In this document: piece after piece, positions 40,242-48,159 of the stretch
Numbering within the stretch: position 1 is the stretch's first letter
Layout: each line of letters starts with the position of its first letter
Origin: Ginsengibacter hankyongi
GTDB taxonomy: Bacteria; Bacteroidota; Bacteroidia; Chitinophagales; Chitinophagaceae
Direction of reading: 5' to 3'
NCBI RefSeq assembly: GCF_008710285.1
Contig: NZ_VYQF01000006.1
Coordinates: forward strand, 62,001 to 126,000
DNA: 64,000 bases
Notes under the pieces: model-generated
Databases searched by the model: none
Told to the model about the DNA's origin: nothing
Seen by the model: only the letters and a program-made list of their open reading frames with translations
Position numbers and translations under genes: made by a program

Positions 40242-40526
40242 TTGCTATAATTTCTGTTGCACAAGTTCGTGAAAGAAGATGTAAAATGAACTTGCAAAAA
40301 ATACCGGTAAATAAAGTAAGGAAATATATACCGGCAATTACCGGAATAATATTAAGCCAGCGCTTTGAAATTAAAAAAATGAGATCGCTGCTTACTCCCA
40401 GTTCGAATAAGCTTGAACGTTATACAAAGTTTCACCGGCAAAAAAATCGCATGCCGGAATCAACTAATCGCATATAAAATAAGACAGGGCTTAGCCGTAA
40501 TATGAACGGGACGCCAACGAAGAATT

Positions 40527-41285
40527 TTAATTATTACTAATAATAATCGTTTGAGAATGAAGCTCAGCAACTGCTCTCAGGAGCTTGCACCTTTTTAAAA
40601 ACTCCTTCCACAGGTTATATAAGGTAGTAGACTGCTGGTTCAGTTTTGAATAATTATCTAATGTTGAGTCACAAAATTCCATCAGGGTTTCACGACGCTT
40701 CTCATACACGTTCCTGTAACTATGAAATTTTTCAAATTCATCTTCAAACGCTGCGATGTTGATGGTATTAATTTGCCAGTTTGCAGAATGAGCGACACGT
40801 ATAGACGAAAATTTATCATATATAGCTTCGATGTCACCTTCATTTGCTTCATTATATTTCGTTATTTCTGTTGCAAGTTTTTGAAGCGTTTCATACACTT
40901 TTTTAATTTTCTCGCTATAGTTCACGAGTTCCTTTTCAGTTTGCATCTGGCTTTCTGCCAGTTTCTCCAAACTTGTTTCTTCAACGTCATAGCTCGCATC
41001 GCTCAGCTTATCAGCAAGAGAGCAGCTGTCATTAAATGTCGCCTCTGCCTTAGTTAATTCATCACGCAATGCATCTAACGTTTTATTTACCGGTAAAAAT
41101 TCATTATACAGCTTATTGGCAGTTTGATACATTTCAAATTCAAAGTCATGTAGTCGTATATACGCAGCAAGAAACTCCTCGTCCTGTGCGGTAAAGGTAG
41201 TTTTACCGGGCTCGTACTCTATATCGATGTTCCTGGTTGGATGCCTGATTATCTCCTTTTTTACTTGTTCCTGCAATTGTTCCAT
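40527..41285 (-). CDS. cytoplasmic coiled-coil hypothetical protein
   Basis: The 252-residue protein lacks a signal peptide and is almost wholly helical, with heptad-like hydrophobic spacing between about 45 and 155 (LRDELTKAEATFN, EKIKKVYETLQKLATEIT). Negative and positive charges alternate, as in coiled coils. No domain name is known to me. It is a single leftward gene between a TlpA-like gene and a small lipoprotein gene. Confidence 0.65.
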   Translation of the reverse strand: MEQLQEQVKKEIIRHPTRNIDIEYEPGKTTFTAQDEEFLAAYIRLHDFEFEMYQTANKLYNEFLPVNKTLDALRDELTKAEATFNDSCSLADKLSDASYDVEETSLEKLAESQMQTEKELVNYSEKIKKVYETLQKLATEITKYNEANEGDIEAIYDKFSSIRVAHSANWQINTINIAAFEDEFEKFHSYRNVYEKRRETLMEFCDSTLDNYSKLNQQSTTLYNLWKEFLKRCKLLRAVAELHSQTIIISNN

Positions 41286-41500
41286 ATCGCAAATTTTTTA
41301 TTTTTCGTGATAGTTTTAAAACGAGAAGATAATTTTTTTAGTATATAATTATTATACAAATCGTTTTATCAAATTTAATAGAATATCCGCTCGCTTGTAC
41401 GTGTTAAACTTAACCTTCAACTCATTAAAATGAAGACGAAAGGTGAAACTTTTTATGGCAGCTACCGTTCCTTTTTTAGTTCAACTTTTTATAACAGGAA

Positions 41501-41656
41501 TTAATAACCCCTGTAACTGCGGTTATTTACGCCATGATTATGGTAAGAACGACGGTCGCCCCGGTCGCCTTGTGAATAGCGGGAGCCATTACAGCCCGAT
41601 AAAAATATAACAGATAACACAAGCACTATCGCGAGCAAACTAAGATTGTTTTTCAT
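41501..41656 (-). CDS. small lipoprotein, 51 residues
   Basis: ATG at 41656 (minus) to TAA at 41501. It has a short basic N-terminus (MKNNLSL), a hydrophobic helix (LLAIVLVLSVIF) and the lipobox LSGC at 19-22, so it is a lipoprotein with Cys22 as first mature residue. The mature 30 residues are Arg/Tyr/Asn/His-rich, low complexity. Very short lipoproteins of this kind are often missed by gene finders; the clean signal plus lipobox and correct length make this likely real. It lies about 215 bp upstream of the coiled-coil gene on the same strand. Confidence 0.7.
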   Translation of the reverse strand: MKNNLSLLAIVLVLSVIFLSGCNGSRYSQGDRGDRRSYHNHGVNNRSYRGY

Positions 41657-42125
41657 GCGGTTAGTTTTTAATAAAATAAATATGTCCGTGACGTTTCATT
41701 TAACGCAATTTCGCTGATTCATATTGCAAAAACTCTAATGGATATTTTTAAACGTCGTCGCCCTTTATCGGTTACGGTTCATTCTGCTCGCTTTAAGCAT
41801 GATCGTAATCATTTTCCTGGTTAAATGGACGGCAATTGTATAACGCAAATAAATATAAAACAACCCCGGTATCGCCAGGTGATGATCTGGGGGTTATTTC
41901 TTATTAATGCATTGTTGTTTGCCATGGGAATTCCCATGGCAAACAACAACCAAACAGCTTTTTATTCCTATTGTTTGGGAAATTTGTCATATCTTTTAAA
42001 TTCTTTTAATTGCTTGCTCTAATAAAAAATGAGACCACGATACACTTCATTTCTATATATGACCGAAGTCATAAATCACAATTGAACGGGCCTATATTTT
42101 TGCGCAAACAAAAACTCAATCCATT
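41657..42125. other. intergenic stretch holding the 38-bp palindrome
   Basis: The 469-base gap between divergent small genes. Besides the palindrome, a TATTTTTG box at 42095-42102 lies 23 bases before the downstream ATG. An in-frame 65-codon ORF (41825) covers the palindrome but shows no coding features and is left out. Confidence 0.4.
41912..41949. repeat. perfect 38-bp palindrome
   Basis: The left half TTGTTGTTTGCCATGGGAA is followed directly by its exact reverse complement, with no spacer: the symmetry centre lies between 41930 and 41931. It sits between the small lipoprotein gene (minus) and the + gene at 42126. No T-run follows, so it is not a normal terminator. It could be a cruciform, a dimer-binding operator or an attachment-type site. 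Confidence 0.9.
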
Positions 42126-42473
42126 ATGCAAACTGCAAAGAAATTTGATGAGATTACTGACATGCCCGAAGACCTGCCCTACATTTTCCTGCTTATTCCA
42201 TTTGATCCAAAGATGAATACAAAAACAGGTTTTGAAAAAGTAGTAAATGCCGCTGCTGCCAAAAATGAAAATGAATTAATGAGAAAATATCCTGAAGATA
42301 AGGTAAGACCTGTTGTAGTCAAACTCCACCGGGTTATAAAAAACCTGGATCAAAACACTCATAAGAAAAGTATTGCTATAATTGTTTCGCCTCTTATAGA
42401 AAAAGTTTATTATTTCGACTATACGTCACCGTTACAATGGAACAGTTATGATATAGCATCACCGCTATCTTAA
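42126..42473 (+). CDS. small hypothetical cytoplasmic protein
   Basis: The 115-residue protein has no signal peptide. It has hydrophobic stretches in DLPYIFLLIPFDPK and SIAIIVSPLIEKVYYFDYT, a likely alpha/beta fold, and no known motif. A TATTTTTG -7 box 23 bases before the ATG gives some support for its expression. It ends 46 bases before the hairpin terminator. No family is recognised. Confidence 0.55.
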   Translation: MQTAKKFDEITDMPEDLPYIFLLIPFDPKMNTKTGFEKVVNAAAAKNENELMRKYPEDKVRPVVVKLHRVIKNLDQNTHKKSIAIIVSPLIEKVYYFDYTSPLQWNSYDIASPLS

Positions 42474-42518
42474 CTGCATGAAGCCTTATTTAGTTTCTTT
42501 AGAAATCAGGCATATAAT

Positions 42519-42555
42519 AAAAAGCTCCCCTGCAAAATATGCAGGAGAGCTTTTT
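42519..42555. terminator. bidirectional terminator between convergent genes
   Basis: The hairpin has a near-perfect 15-bp stem (AAAAGCTCCCCTGCA against TGCAGGAGAGCTTTT, one mismatch) and a short AT loop. The A-run on one side and T-run on the other let it act in both directions. It lies 46 bp after the small gene and 14 bp after the Kelch/HYR gene. Confidence 0.8.
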
Positions 42556-42568
42556 AATCATCCCCAAC

Positions 42569-44647
42569 TTATTGTTTTATCAAATAAATTTTCTGGTGCT
42601 GCTGGCCTTGTATTACTTCCACCATATAGGTTCCTGGCCGCAGGTTACTTCCAAAGCGGAGCGCCTGGTTTTTAGCCGCATTCATCTTTGAAAGGAACTT
42701 TCCATTGATGTCATACAGGTTCACTTCGATCTTTTCATTAGAACCGGAGTTCACCTGCAATTCAAAATATTGTGAACTTGGATTCGGTATCACCTTGCAA
42801 TCAAACAACTGATCGACATAATCCATCTTGCCGTTGCTGTTATGCGGCACAACTACCTGGGTTGTTTGGGTTGAAGTATTACCGGAAGCATTTGTACTGG
42901 TAATCGTTATCGTGTACACTCTTCCGTTACCCCTGCCTGATCTTTCGGCACGCAGTTGTACGTGATGATCGTTTAGTATGATCCAGTCAGGTGAAGTATC
43001 GCCATCCCCTGTACCATTCGCAGGTTCATTGCTGCTTACGGAAAGTGTACTGGTAACCTCTCCGCAGTTATCCGATGCTGTATAGTTAATAGTTACATCT
43101 TTCATCTGGTGGTTTGGAGGCCATAAGGAAGAAGGACTGGCACTTACCTGCGTAATGACCGGGATTTCTTTATCCAGTACTGTTACGGTAAAGCTGCAGG
43201 TGTCTTTTTGTCCTGATGAACTGGTTGCAACAAATGTGTTAGTAGTATTGCCAACGGGGAAGAGGCTGCCACTGGCGAGTCCTTGAGTTTGTTCCACCGT
43301 TGTATTTTCACAGGCGTCTGTAACAACAGGTGGATTGTAACTAACGGTGGCTCCGCACTTACCGGCTTCTGAATTTACAACAATATCTGCATTACATTGT
43401 ATTTTGGGTGGAATAGTGAGAACTGTTACAGTAAAGCTACAAGTATCTTTTTGGCCTGATGAGCTGGTTGCAACAAATTTGTTGGTAGTATTGCCAACCG
43501 GGAAGAAACTACCACTAGCAAGTCCTTCGATTTGTGCCACGGATGTATTTTCACAGGCATCTGTAACAACAGGTGCATCGTAACTAACAGTCGCACCGCA
43601 CTTACCTGCTTCTGCATTTACAACAATATCTGCATTACATTGTATTTTGGGTGGAATAACAAGAACTGTTACAGTAAAGCTACAGGTATCTTTTTGGCCT
43701 GATGTACTGGTTGCAACAAATTTATTGGTAGTAATACCAACCGGGAAGAAACTACCACTAGCAAGTCCGTCGATTTGTGCCACCGATGTATTTTCACAGG
43801 CATCTGTAACAACAGGCGGATCGTAACTAACAGTCGCACCGCACTTACCTGCTTCTGCATTTACAACAATATCTGCATTACATTGTATTTTGGGTTGGAT
43901 TGGGATAATGGTTATACCGAATCCGTTATCAGGTCCTCCAACAAGCGGGTCAGTGCTTAAAACACGAACACGATAATTTGACCCTGCCCCTGAGCAAATC
44001 GGTATGGTTGCATTAATTGTACCAGTTGTACCACTTGTGGTAGTACTGCCAATTACCTCTCCGGAAAAAAAATTACCATCAGGTGTGCCAATTTGTAAGG
44101 TAAAAACATTGCCGGGATTAAAATTGCCTACTGCAGTAAATGCCACAGAAAATGATGACCCGGCTTTTATAGAAGGAGAAGTAGGAGAAATTGCTGTAAT
44201 TGATGTAATACTTGTATAGGGCACTGGAGTATACTCATACATTTTATTTGTTGGAATTTTCCAAATAGTAGGAATGCCAAAAATGGTTTTATAAAATTCA
44301 GAAGTCTCACCAAAACCAATGTACCCCTTGCTACCAACGCTAAAACCTGTAGCAGTTGAAACTCCCGGTCCGGGGAAATTTGCTCTTGGAGTCCAGGCAT
44401 TGGTAACCGGGTCGTACTCTCTGAAATCTGCCCCGGAACACATATATCCTTTTGTGCCCATGCTGAAACCACAAGGAACGTGGCTAAAGGGATCTATACC
44501 CACATTTGCTTTTTCTGTCCATAGATCAGTAGTGTGATCGGTAGCGGGAGTGTATTCCCAAAAGTCATTCTTGCCCCCCCCCCATACCCACATATCCTTT
44601 GTTGCCAATACTAAAACCCACAGCACCATCTCTTTTTGATCCGCCAA
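42569..44647 (-). CDS. Kelch/HYR T9SS cargo protein, C-terminal part (split by frameshift)
   Basis: This part continues the Kelch-like beta-propeller after a frameshift at a run of ten G bases (minus sense; plus 44574-44583). The real coding begins near GGGKNDFWEYTP; the first ~22 residues of the open frame are the wrong frame of the upstream part. Propeller blades continue to about residue 140, then a short immunoglobulin-like segment, three HYR domains (each about 81 residues, with CNADIVVN and a VTDACENT segment), an Ig-like segment (PVITQVSASPSSLWPPNHQM), and a T9SS type A sorting domain (VIPNPSSQYFELQV to IYLIKQ). It is thus a secreted, cell-surface protein for T9SS. Removing one G restores a single reading frame through to the N-terminal part. 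Confidence 0.8.
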   Translation of the reverse strand: MADQKEMVLWVLVLATKDMWVWGGGKNDFWEYTPATDHTTDLWTEKANVGIDPFSHVPCGFSMGTKGYMCSGADFREYDPVTNAWTPRANFPGPGVSTATGFSVGSKGYIGFGETSEFYKTIFGIPTIWKIPTNKMYEYTPVPYTSITSITAISPTSPSIKAGSSFSVAFTAVGNFNPGNVFTLQIGTPDGNFFSGEVIGSTTTSGTTGTINATIPICSGAGSNYRVRVLSTDPLVGGPDNGFGITIIPIQPKIQCNADIVVNAEAGKCGATVSYDPPVVTDACENTSVAQIDGLASGSFFPVGITTNKFVATSTSGQKDTCSFTVTVLVIPPKIQCNADIVVNAEAGKCGATVSYDAPVVTDACENTSVAQIEGLASGSFFPVGNTTNKFVATSSSGQKDTCSFTVTVLTIPPKIQCNADIVVNSEAGKCGATVSYNPPVVTDACENTTVEQTQGLASGSLFPVGNTTNTFVATSSSGQKDTCSFTVTVLDKEIPVITQVSASPSSLWPPNHQMKDVTINYTASDNCGEVTSTLSVSSNEPANGTGDGDTSPDWIILNDHHVQLRAERSGRGNGRVYTITITSTNASGNTSTQTTQVVVPHNSNGKMDYVDQLFDCKVIPNPSSQYFELQVNSGSNEKIEVNLYDINGKFLSKMNAAKNQALRFGSNLRPGTYMVEVIQGQQHQKIYLIKQ
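43170..43900 (-). repeat. three tandem 243-bp HYR-coding repeats
   Basis: A 7-base landmark TTTACAA followed by CAATATCTGCATTACATTG recurs at 43374, 43617 and 43860, spaced exactly 243 bp (81 codons). The unit nearest the C-terminus is the most diverged. Two other units are nearly identical at the DNA level, which points to recent duplication. Confidence 0.85.
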
Positions 44648-45338
44648 AATCCGATACGTTCCTAAAACTTTTGGTATCAGGGCTGTACTCCCAAAAATCG
44701 TTCATGAGATAAGTAGTACTCGGAACCAAACTACTTATGATAGTTCTATCGATAAAGGATAGCCCGGTAAAAATATTCAGAAGAGTACTAACTATAGTAC
44801 CGACCGGTATCGAAATACCTCCAGTACCTACGTACCCTTTGCCACCGATACTGAAACCTGCAGCACGTGTTCGCGGTAACATACCATTTGAAAAATCTTT
44901 TATTCTGTTCCAATTGTTTGCAACAGGGTCATATTCATAAAAATCATTATAAACTAATGGAAAATCCTTTCCTCCTCCAAACCCTATATACCCTTTGTTA
45001 CCAATGCTAAAACCAGTTGCTTCCGACCTTGCATATCCGGGAAACTCTGCTTTTTGTGTCCAACTATGTGTGGATGGTTCGTATTGCCAAAAATCCTTAT
45101 AGAAGACACGGGTTTCAAATACATTTTTATCGTCACGTCCTGTGCCCACATATCCATAACCATTTATACTGAAACTAACCGGGTATGAACGATTAGCTAG
45201 AAGATTATCCCCAGTATATTGCCAGGTATCAGCCTGTGCAAAAGAAAAAAAGGAAATTAATAAAAGTAATAAAGTTGCCCAGCTTGCAAATAGTTTTTGC
45301 TTACGGCTGCTGGCATAGCCTGGTAAAGTCTTTTTCAT
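44565..45338 (-). CDS. Kelch/HYR T9SS cargo protein, N-terminal part (split by frameshift)
   Basis: The 257-residue ORF has a signal peptide (up to about residue 35, FSFAQADTW) and Kelch-like blades: repeated GFSIGNKGYVG or GYIGFGGG plus FWQYEPSTHSWTQKAEFPG. It ends in the wrong frame just past the G-run (GMGGGQE then stop), where the other part continues the same blade. The two parts therefore form one protein of about 920 residues. It is preceded on the same strand by the DUF4907 gene, 19 bp upstream, the pairing known for this type of propeller protein in Bacteroidota. The likely role is carbohydrate or peptide binding at the surface. Confidence 0.8.
   Translation of the reverse strand: MKKTLPGYASSRKQKLFASWATLLLLLISFFSFAQADTWQYTGDNLLANRSYPVSFSINGYGYVGTGRDDKNVFETRVFYKDFWQYEPSTHSWTQKAEFPGYARSEATGFSIGNKGYIGFGGGKDFPLVYNDFYEYDPVANNWNRIKDFSNGMLPRTRAAGFSIGGKGYVGTGGISIPVGTIVSTLLNIFTGLSFIDRTIISSLVPSTTYLMNDFWEYSPDTKSFRNVSDFGGSKRDGAVGFSIGNKGYVGMGGGQE
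44574..44583 (-). repeat. C10/G10 homopolymer carrying the frameshift
   Basis: Ten C bases on the + strand (ten G in coding sense) cover the boundary of the two parts. With nine G bases the frame is continuous (GMGGGKNDF); with ten it ends in a stop four codons later. The tract is the length typical of slipped-strand contingency loci but could also be a sequencing or assembly indel. Confidence 0.85.
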
Positions 45339-45357
45339 TGTATTAAGTTTTAAAATT

Positions 45358-45759
45358 TTAAAATTTTATTTTCAGGCTGTCAAGCTCTTTTTTTTCAACT
45401 GTTGGAGGCATCATGCCTTGTTGTAATTTTTTTATCACCAGGCGGGCTACTTTTTCTGCATCGCTTTTTTTCTCAAAGCCTTTGTTTCCTGACATTCCGG
45501 GTATGTTTGGCTGGTGTATCAGTAGCTTGTTATTTATAGATATATCATATCCATATGTATTGCCCTCCGAAGGGATAATGCGATAGGTAGTATCGCCGGG
45601 CGAGACTTGCATCATGAAGCCCTTTAAGGAAAGCAATGAATTCGGATAAGTAGCTGGTGTGTTGGTACTCAGGCGGGCCTTTGTTGTTCCTGCCGCAAAC
45701 AGGACAAAAGCAAATAAAAGGATTTTAATTGTTTTCGCTTTGGAGATTTTTTGTTGCAT
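45358..45759 (-). CDS. DUF4907 family secreted protein
   Basis: The 133-residue protein has a signal-like N-terminus (about 10-28), then the DUF4907 signature: TYGYDISINNKLLIHQPNIPGM (about 68-90) and GFEKKSDAEKVARLVIKKLQQGMMPPTVEKKEL at the end. This domain is usually encoded next to a Kelch-like propeller gene and the pair may be a surface complex. It sits 19 bp upstream of the Kelch/HYR gene on the same strand, so they should be co-transcribed. The function is unknown. Confidence 0.82.
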   Translation of the reverse strand: MQQKISKAKTIKILLFAFVLFAAGTTKARLSTNTPATYPNSLLSLKGFMMQVSPGDTTYRIIPSEGNTYGYDISINNKLLIHQPNIPGMSGNKGFEKKSDAEKVARLVIKKLQQGMMPPTVEKKELDSLKIKF

Positions 45760-46531
45760 AAGTTTCTAATTTAAAATGATGGCTTTTCATTTTAAATACC
45801 AGGATTGAATGCATTTTTTTTCTTGTGGTTTTAATGGCTTTAATTGACAAATCACCTTTATATTATTGGTGAGCCCTGGGGAACAAAAGGTTCGCTTGAT
45901 AACTTTTGGCAAATGACATCTTAAGGTTCGAGAATTGAATTCCTCAACACCATAATCATTGGGTAAATTTAATATTGAACCGCCCTAATTTAAATGATGC
46001 TTATCATGCGGATTACTGATTTTACACTTGTTTTAAATCATCCTCGTAAGTCGACGACAAATCGAACTAAAAAATGGGAAGTAAAATCCTGACGTTTATT
46101 AATGGAAAATGGAGGAGTTCGGAATAAGGTATGGGGCAACTGTGTTTACGAAGTGAAGCAAGCGTTTAAAGAAAGTTTCGCACACAAAAAACCCGGAATC
46201 TCTCCCGGGTTAATTGCAGTCTTTCACGAGAATAATTTATACAAGTTTTTGAAAGTTTAGGTTGATTATTAAAGTTAAAAAATAATTTCAAATTCACGTT
46301 ACTAAAGGCCCGGATATATTTATCTATTTAAAAGATTATCAGTATATTATATCTTTTTACGATATGTTAAATGTGGAAAAAGCAGCGCACTAATGCGTTT
46401 TAATTTTTTACCTCGACAACGGTTTTTCATAACCTATTGGATAAAAAGGCCGGGATTTCTTTTTGAATCATAGTATTGAACTTACTTATATTCTGATTGT
46501 TTCAGAGATCCTGTATTTTTAACCCCTGAAT
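45760..46531. other. 772-base divergent intergenic stretch
   Basis: The gap lies between the DUF4907 gene (minus) and the transporter gene (plus). It contains an isolated hairpin terminator at 46185-46211 read on the minus strand. No ORF with support was seen, so an unannotated minus-strand transcript (for example a small RNA) may lie between about 46212 and 46531. Confidence 0.4.
46185..46211 (-). terminator. isolated rho-independent terminator (minus strand)
   Basis: AACCCGG pairs with CCGGGTT around an 8-base loop; read on the minus strand the stem is followed by a run of five or more T. No minus-strand gene ends just upstream of it. Confidence 0.55.
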
Positions 46532-47779
46532 ATGACTCCTTACCTGATCACCTGGGCCATTGCAATTTTATCTGTAGCCGGCATTATTATACGCCCTTAT
46601 CACTTACCGGAAGCCATATGGGTTGTTGCCGGTTCTTTGTTATTACTTGCCCTGCATTTGATTTTGCCGTTAGATGCTTTACGCGGAATAGAAAAAGGCA
46701 CCGATGTTTACCTGTTTCTTATTGGTATGATGCTGCTGGCTGAAATTGCAAGAGAAGAAAAGCTTTTTGACTGGCTTGCTGCACATGCTATAAATTATGC
46801 CAAAGGGTCTTCTACTTTATTGTTCTTATTGATTTATGTTGTCGGAATTATTGTTACCACTTTTTTATCGAACGATGCAACTGCCGTGGTACTTACACCG
46901 GCTGTTGCAGCGGCCGTAAAATCTGCTAAAGTAAAAAAGCCGCTCCCCTATCTTTTTATTTGTGCATTTATTGCCAATGCCGCTTCATTTGTTCTTCCTA
47001 TTTCCAATCCGGCTAACCTTGTTATTTATGCATCACACATGCCACCGTTATTACAGTGGCTTTCAACTTATATTTTACCATCTTTTTTTGCAATTAGCAT
47101 CACTTACGTTTTATTATATTGGCGTCTGCGAAAGGATATACAACAGACCGTTGAGACAAAAATAATTATACCACCACTTTCACGTGAAGGTAAAACGGCG
47201 GGTATCGCTATTATAGCCACAGCAATTATCTTATTGGTCTCCTCTTCATTTGGCATTCAGTTAGGGCTGCCCACCGCCATCTCCGGCGCACTGGCCACAT
47301 TAATTGTTTTGGTAAGTGCAAACAAAAAGCCATGGGCAATATTGAAAGGTGTTTCGTGGTCGATACTTCCGCTGGTGGCTGGTCTATTTATAATCGTTGA
47401 GGCTCTCGATAAAACCGGCCTCATCACTTCACTCAGTAATATCTTAAAAAACGATGCTGCTCAATGTGCCACACTAACGGCATGGCGTAATGGCACTATT
47501 GTAGCGTTTGCCAGTAACCTCACTAACAATTTACCATCCGGGCTCATAGCTGGTAACGTTGTGCAGGCATCCGGAGTTTCGTCACTTATAAAACATTTTG
47601 TTTTAATTGGTGTTGATTTAGGGCCTAACCTTTCGGTTACGGGCTCGTTGGCTACAATACTTTGGCTGGTTGCCTTACGCCGTGAAGGTGAAAATGTAAG
47701 TGCTCTTACATTTCTTAAACTGGGCATTATAGTAATGATTCCTGCTTTGTTTGCAGCATTCGCGGCATTATTATTATAA
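46532..47779 (+). CDS. ArsB/NhaD-type ion transporter (arsenite-efflux-like)
   Basis: The 415-residue protein has about 10-12 hydrophobic membrane segments. The family signatures are at FLSNDATAVVLTPAV (111-125) and FVLPISNPANLVIYASHMPP (about 153-172), and again ASNLTNNLPSGLIAGNVV (about 329-346), which is the ArsB or ion-transporter-superfamily pattern of inverted halves. It would export arsenite/antimonite or exchange Na+/H+. No ArsR, ArsC or ArsA gene is adjacent, so the ion is unproven. It is a single rightward gene. Confidence 0.82.
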   Translation: MTPYLITWAIAILSVAGIIIRPYHLPEAIWVVAGSLLLLALHLILPLDALRGIEKGTDVYLFLIGMMLLAEIAREEKLFDWLAAHAINYAKGSSTLLFLLIYVVGIIVTTFLSNDATAVVLTPAVAAAVKSAKVKKPLPYLFICAFIANAASFVLPISNPANLVIYASHMPPLLQWLSTYILPSFFAISITYVLLYWRLRKDIQQTVETKIIIPPLSREGKTAGIAIIATAIILLVSSSFGIQLGLPTAISGALATLIVLVSANKKPWAILKGVSWSILPLVAGLFIIVEALDKTGLITSLSNILKNDAAQCATLTAWRNGTIVAFASNLTNNLPSGLIAGNVVQASGVSSLIKHFVLIGVDLGPNLSVTGSLATILWLVALRREGENVSALTFLKLGIIVMIPALFAAFAALLL

Positions 47780-48159
47780 ATAAGCAAACCCGTTTTACAT
47801 TTAATAGTAATAACTTAAATTTAGTCCTTATCTTTTCAATAATATTTTTTATTTAACCCTTGGGGCAGTATATCTTTAATCCTTCATCCTCATAATTTTT
47901 CTCCGCAAACCTTTATTAATTTAACGCCATTCCTGGGATTATAAAAAGTTTAAATACCCGCCTAAAATGAAGAAAATAAATTTACTTGCCAAAGAAATTG
48001 AAGAATTGAAAAGAAAAAAATAACTTTACCGCCTCTTACCACTCTCCTTTATTAAACCACTGGTTGATTTAATCCCTTTCCTATAAATAAATTAAAATAA
48101 TTTTCATCTATTCATCCAGATTAATCTTACGTATTAATTTGGAAGTTTAAATAGGCAAT
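47780..48159. other. intergenic stretch
   Basis: This 380-base AT-rich gap lies between the transporter and the dockerin-like gene. An 18-codon ORF at 47968 (MKKINLLAKEIEELKRKK) is too short to support. No terminator hairpin was recognised. Confidence 0.35.

Noticed and set aside
40286-40477. 63-codon + strand ORF between two leftward genes
   Set aside because: Basic, repetitive composition with no recognisable motif and no promoter-like sequence. It is likely noise in a gap.
41825-42022. 65-codon + strand ORF overlapping the 38-bp palindrome
   Set aside because: It shows no signal peptide, domain or -7 box, and its middle is simply the translated palindrome. It is more likely chance.
42095-42102. 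TATTTTTG -7-like box before the gene at 42126
   Set aside because: No TTG at a suitable distance (the nearest lies 10 bases upstream), so I use it only as weak support for the gene.
47968-48024. 18-codon ORF (MKKINLLAKEIEELKRKK)
   Set aside because: Too short to distinguish from chance, though a similar helix-like peptide could be real.
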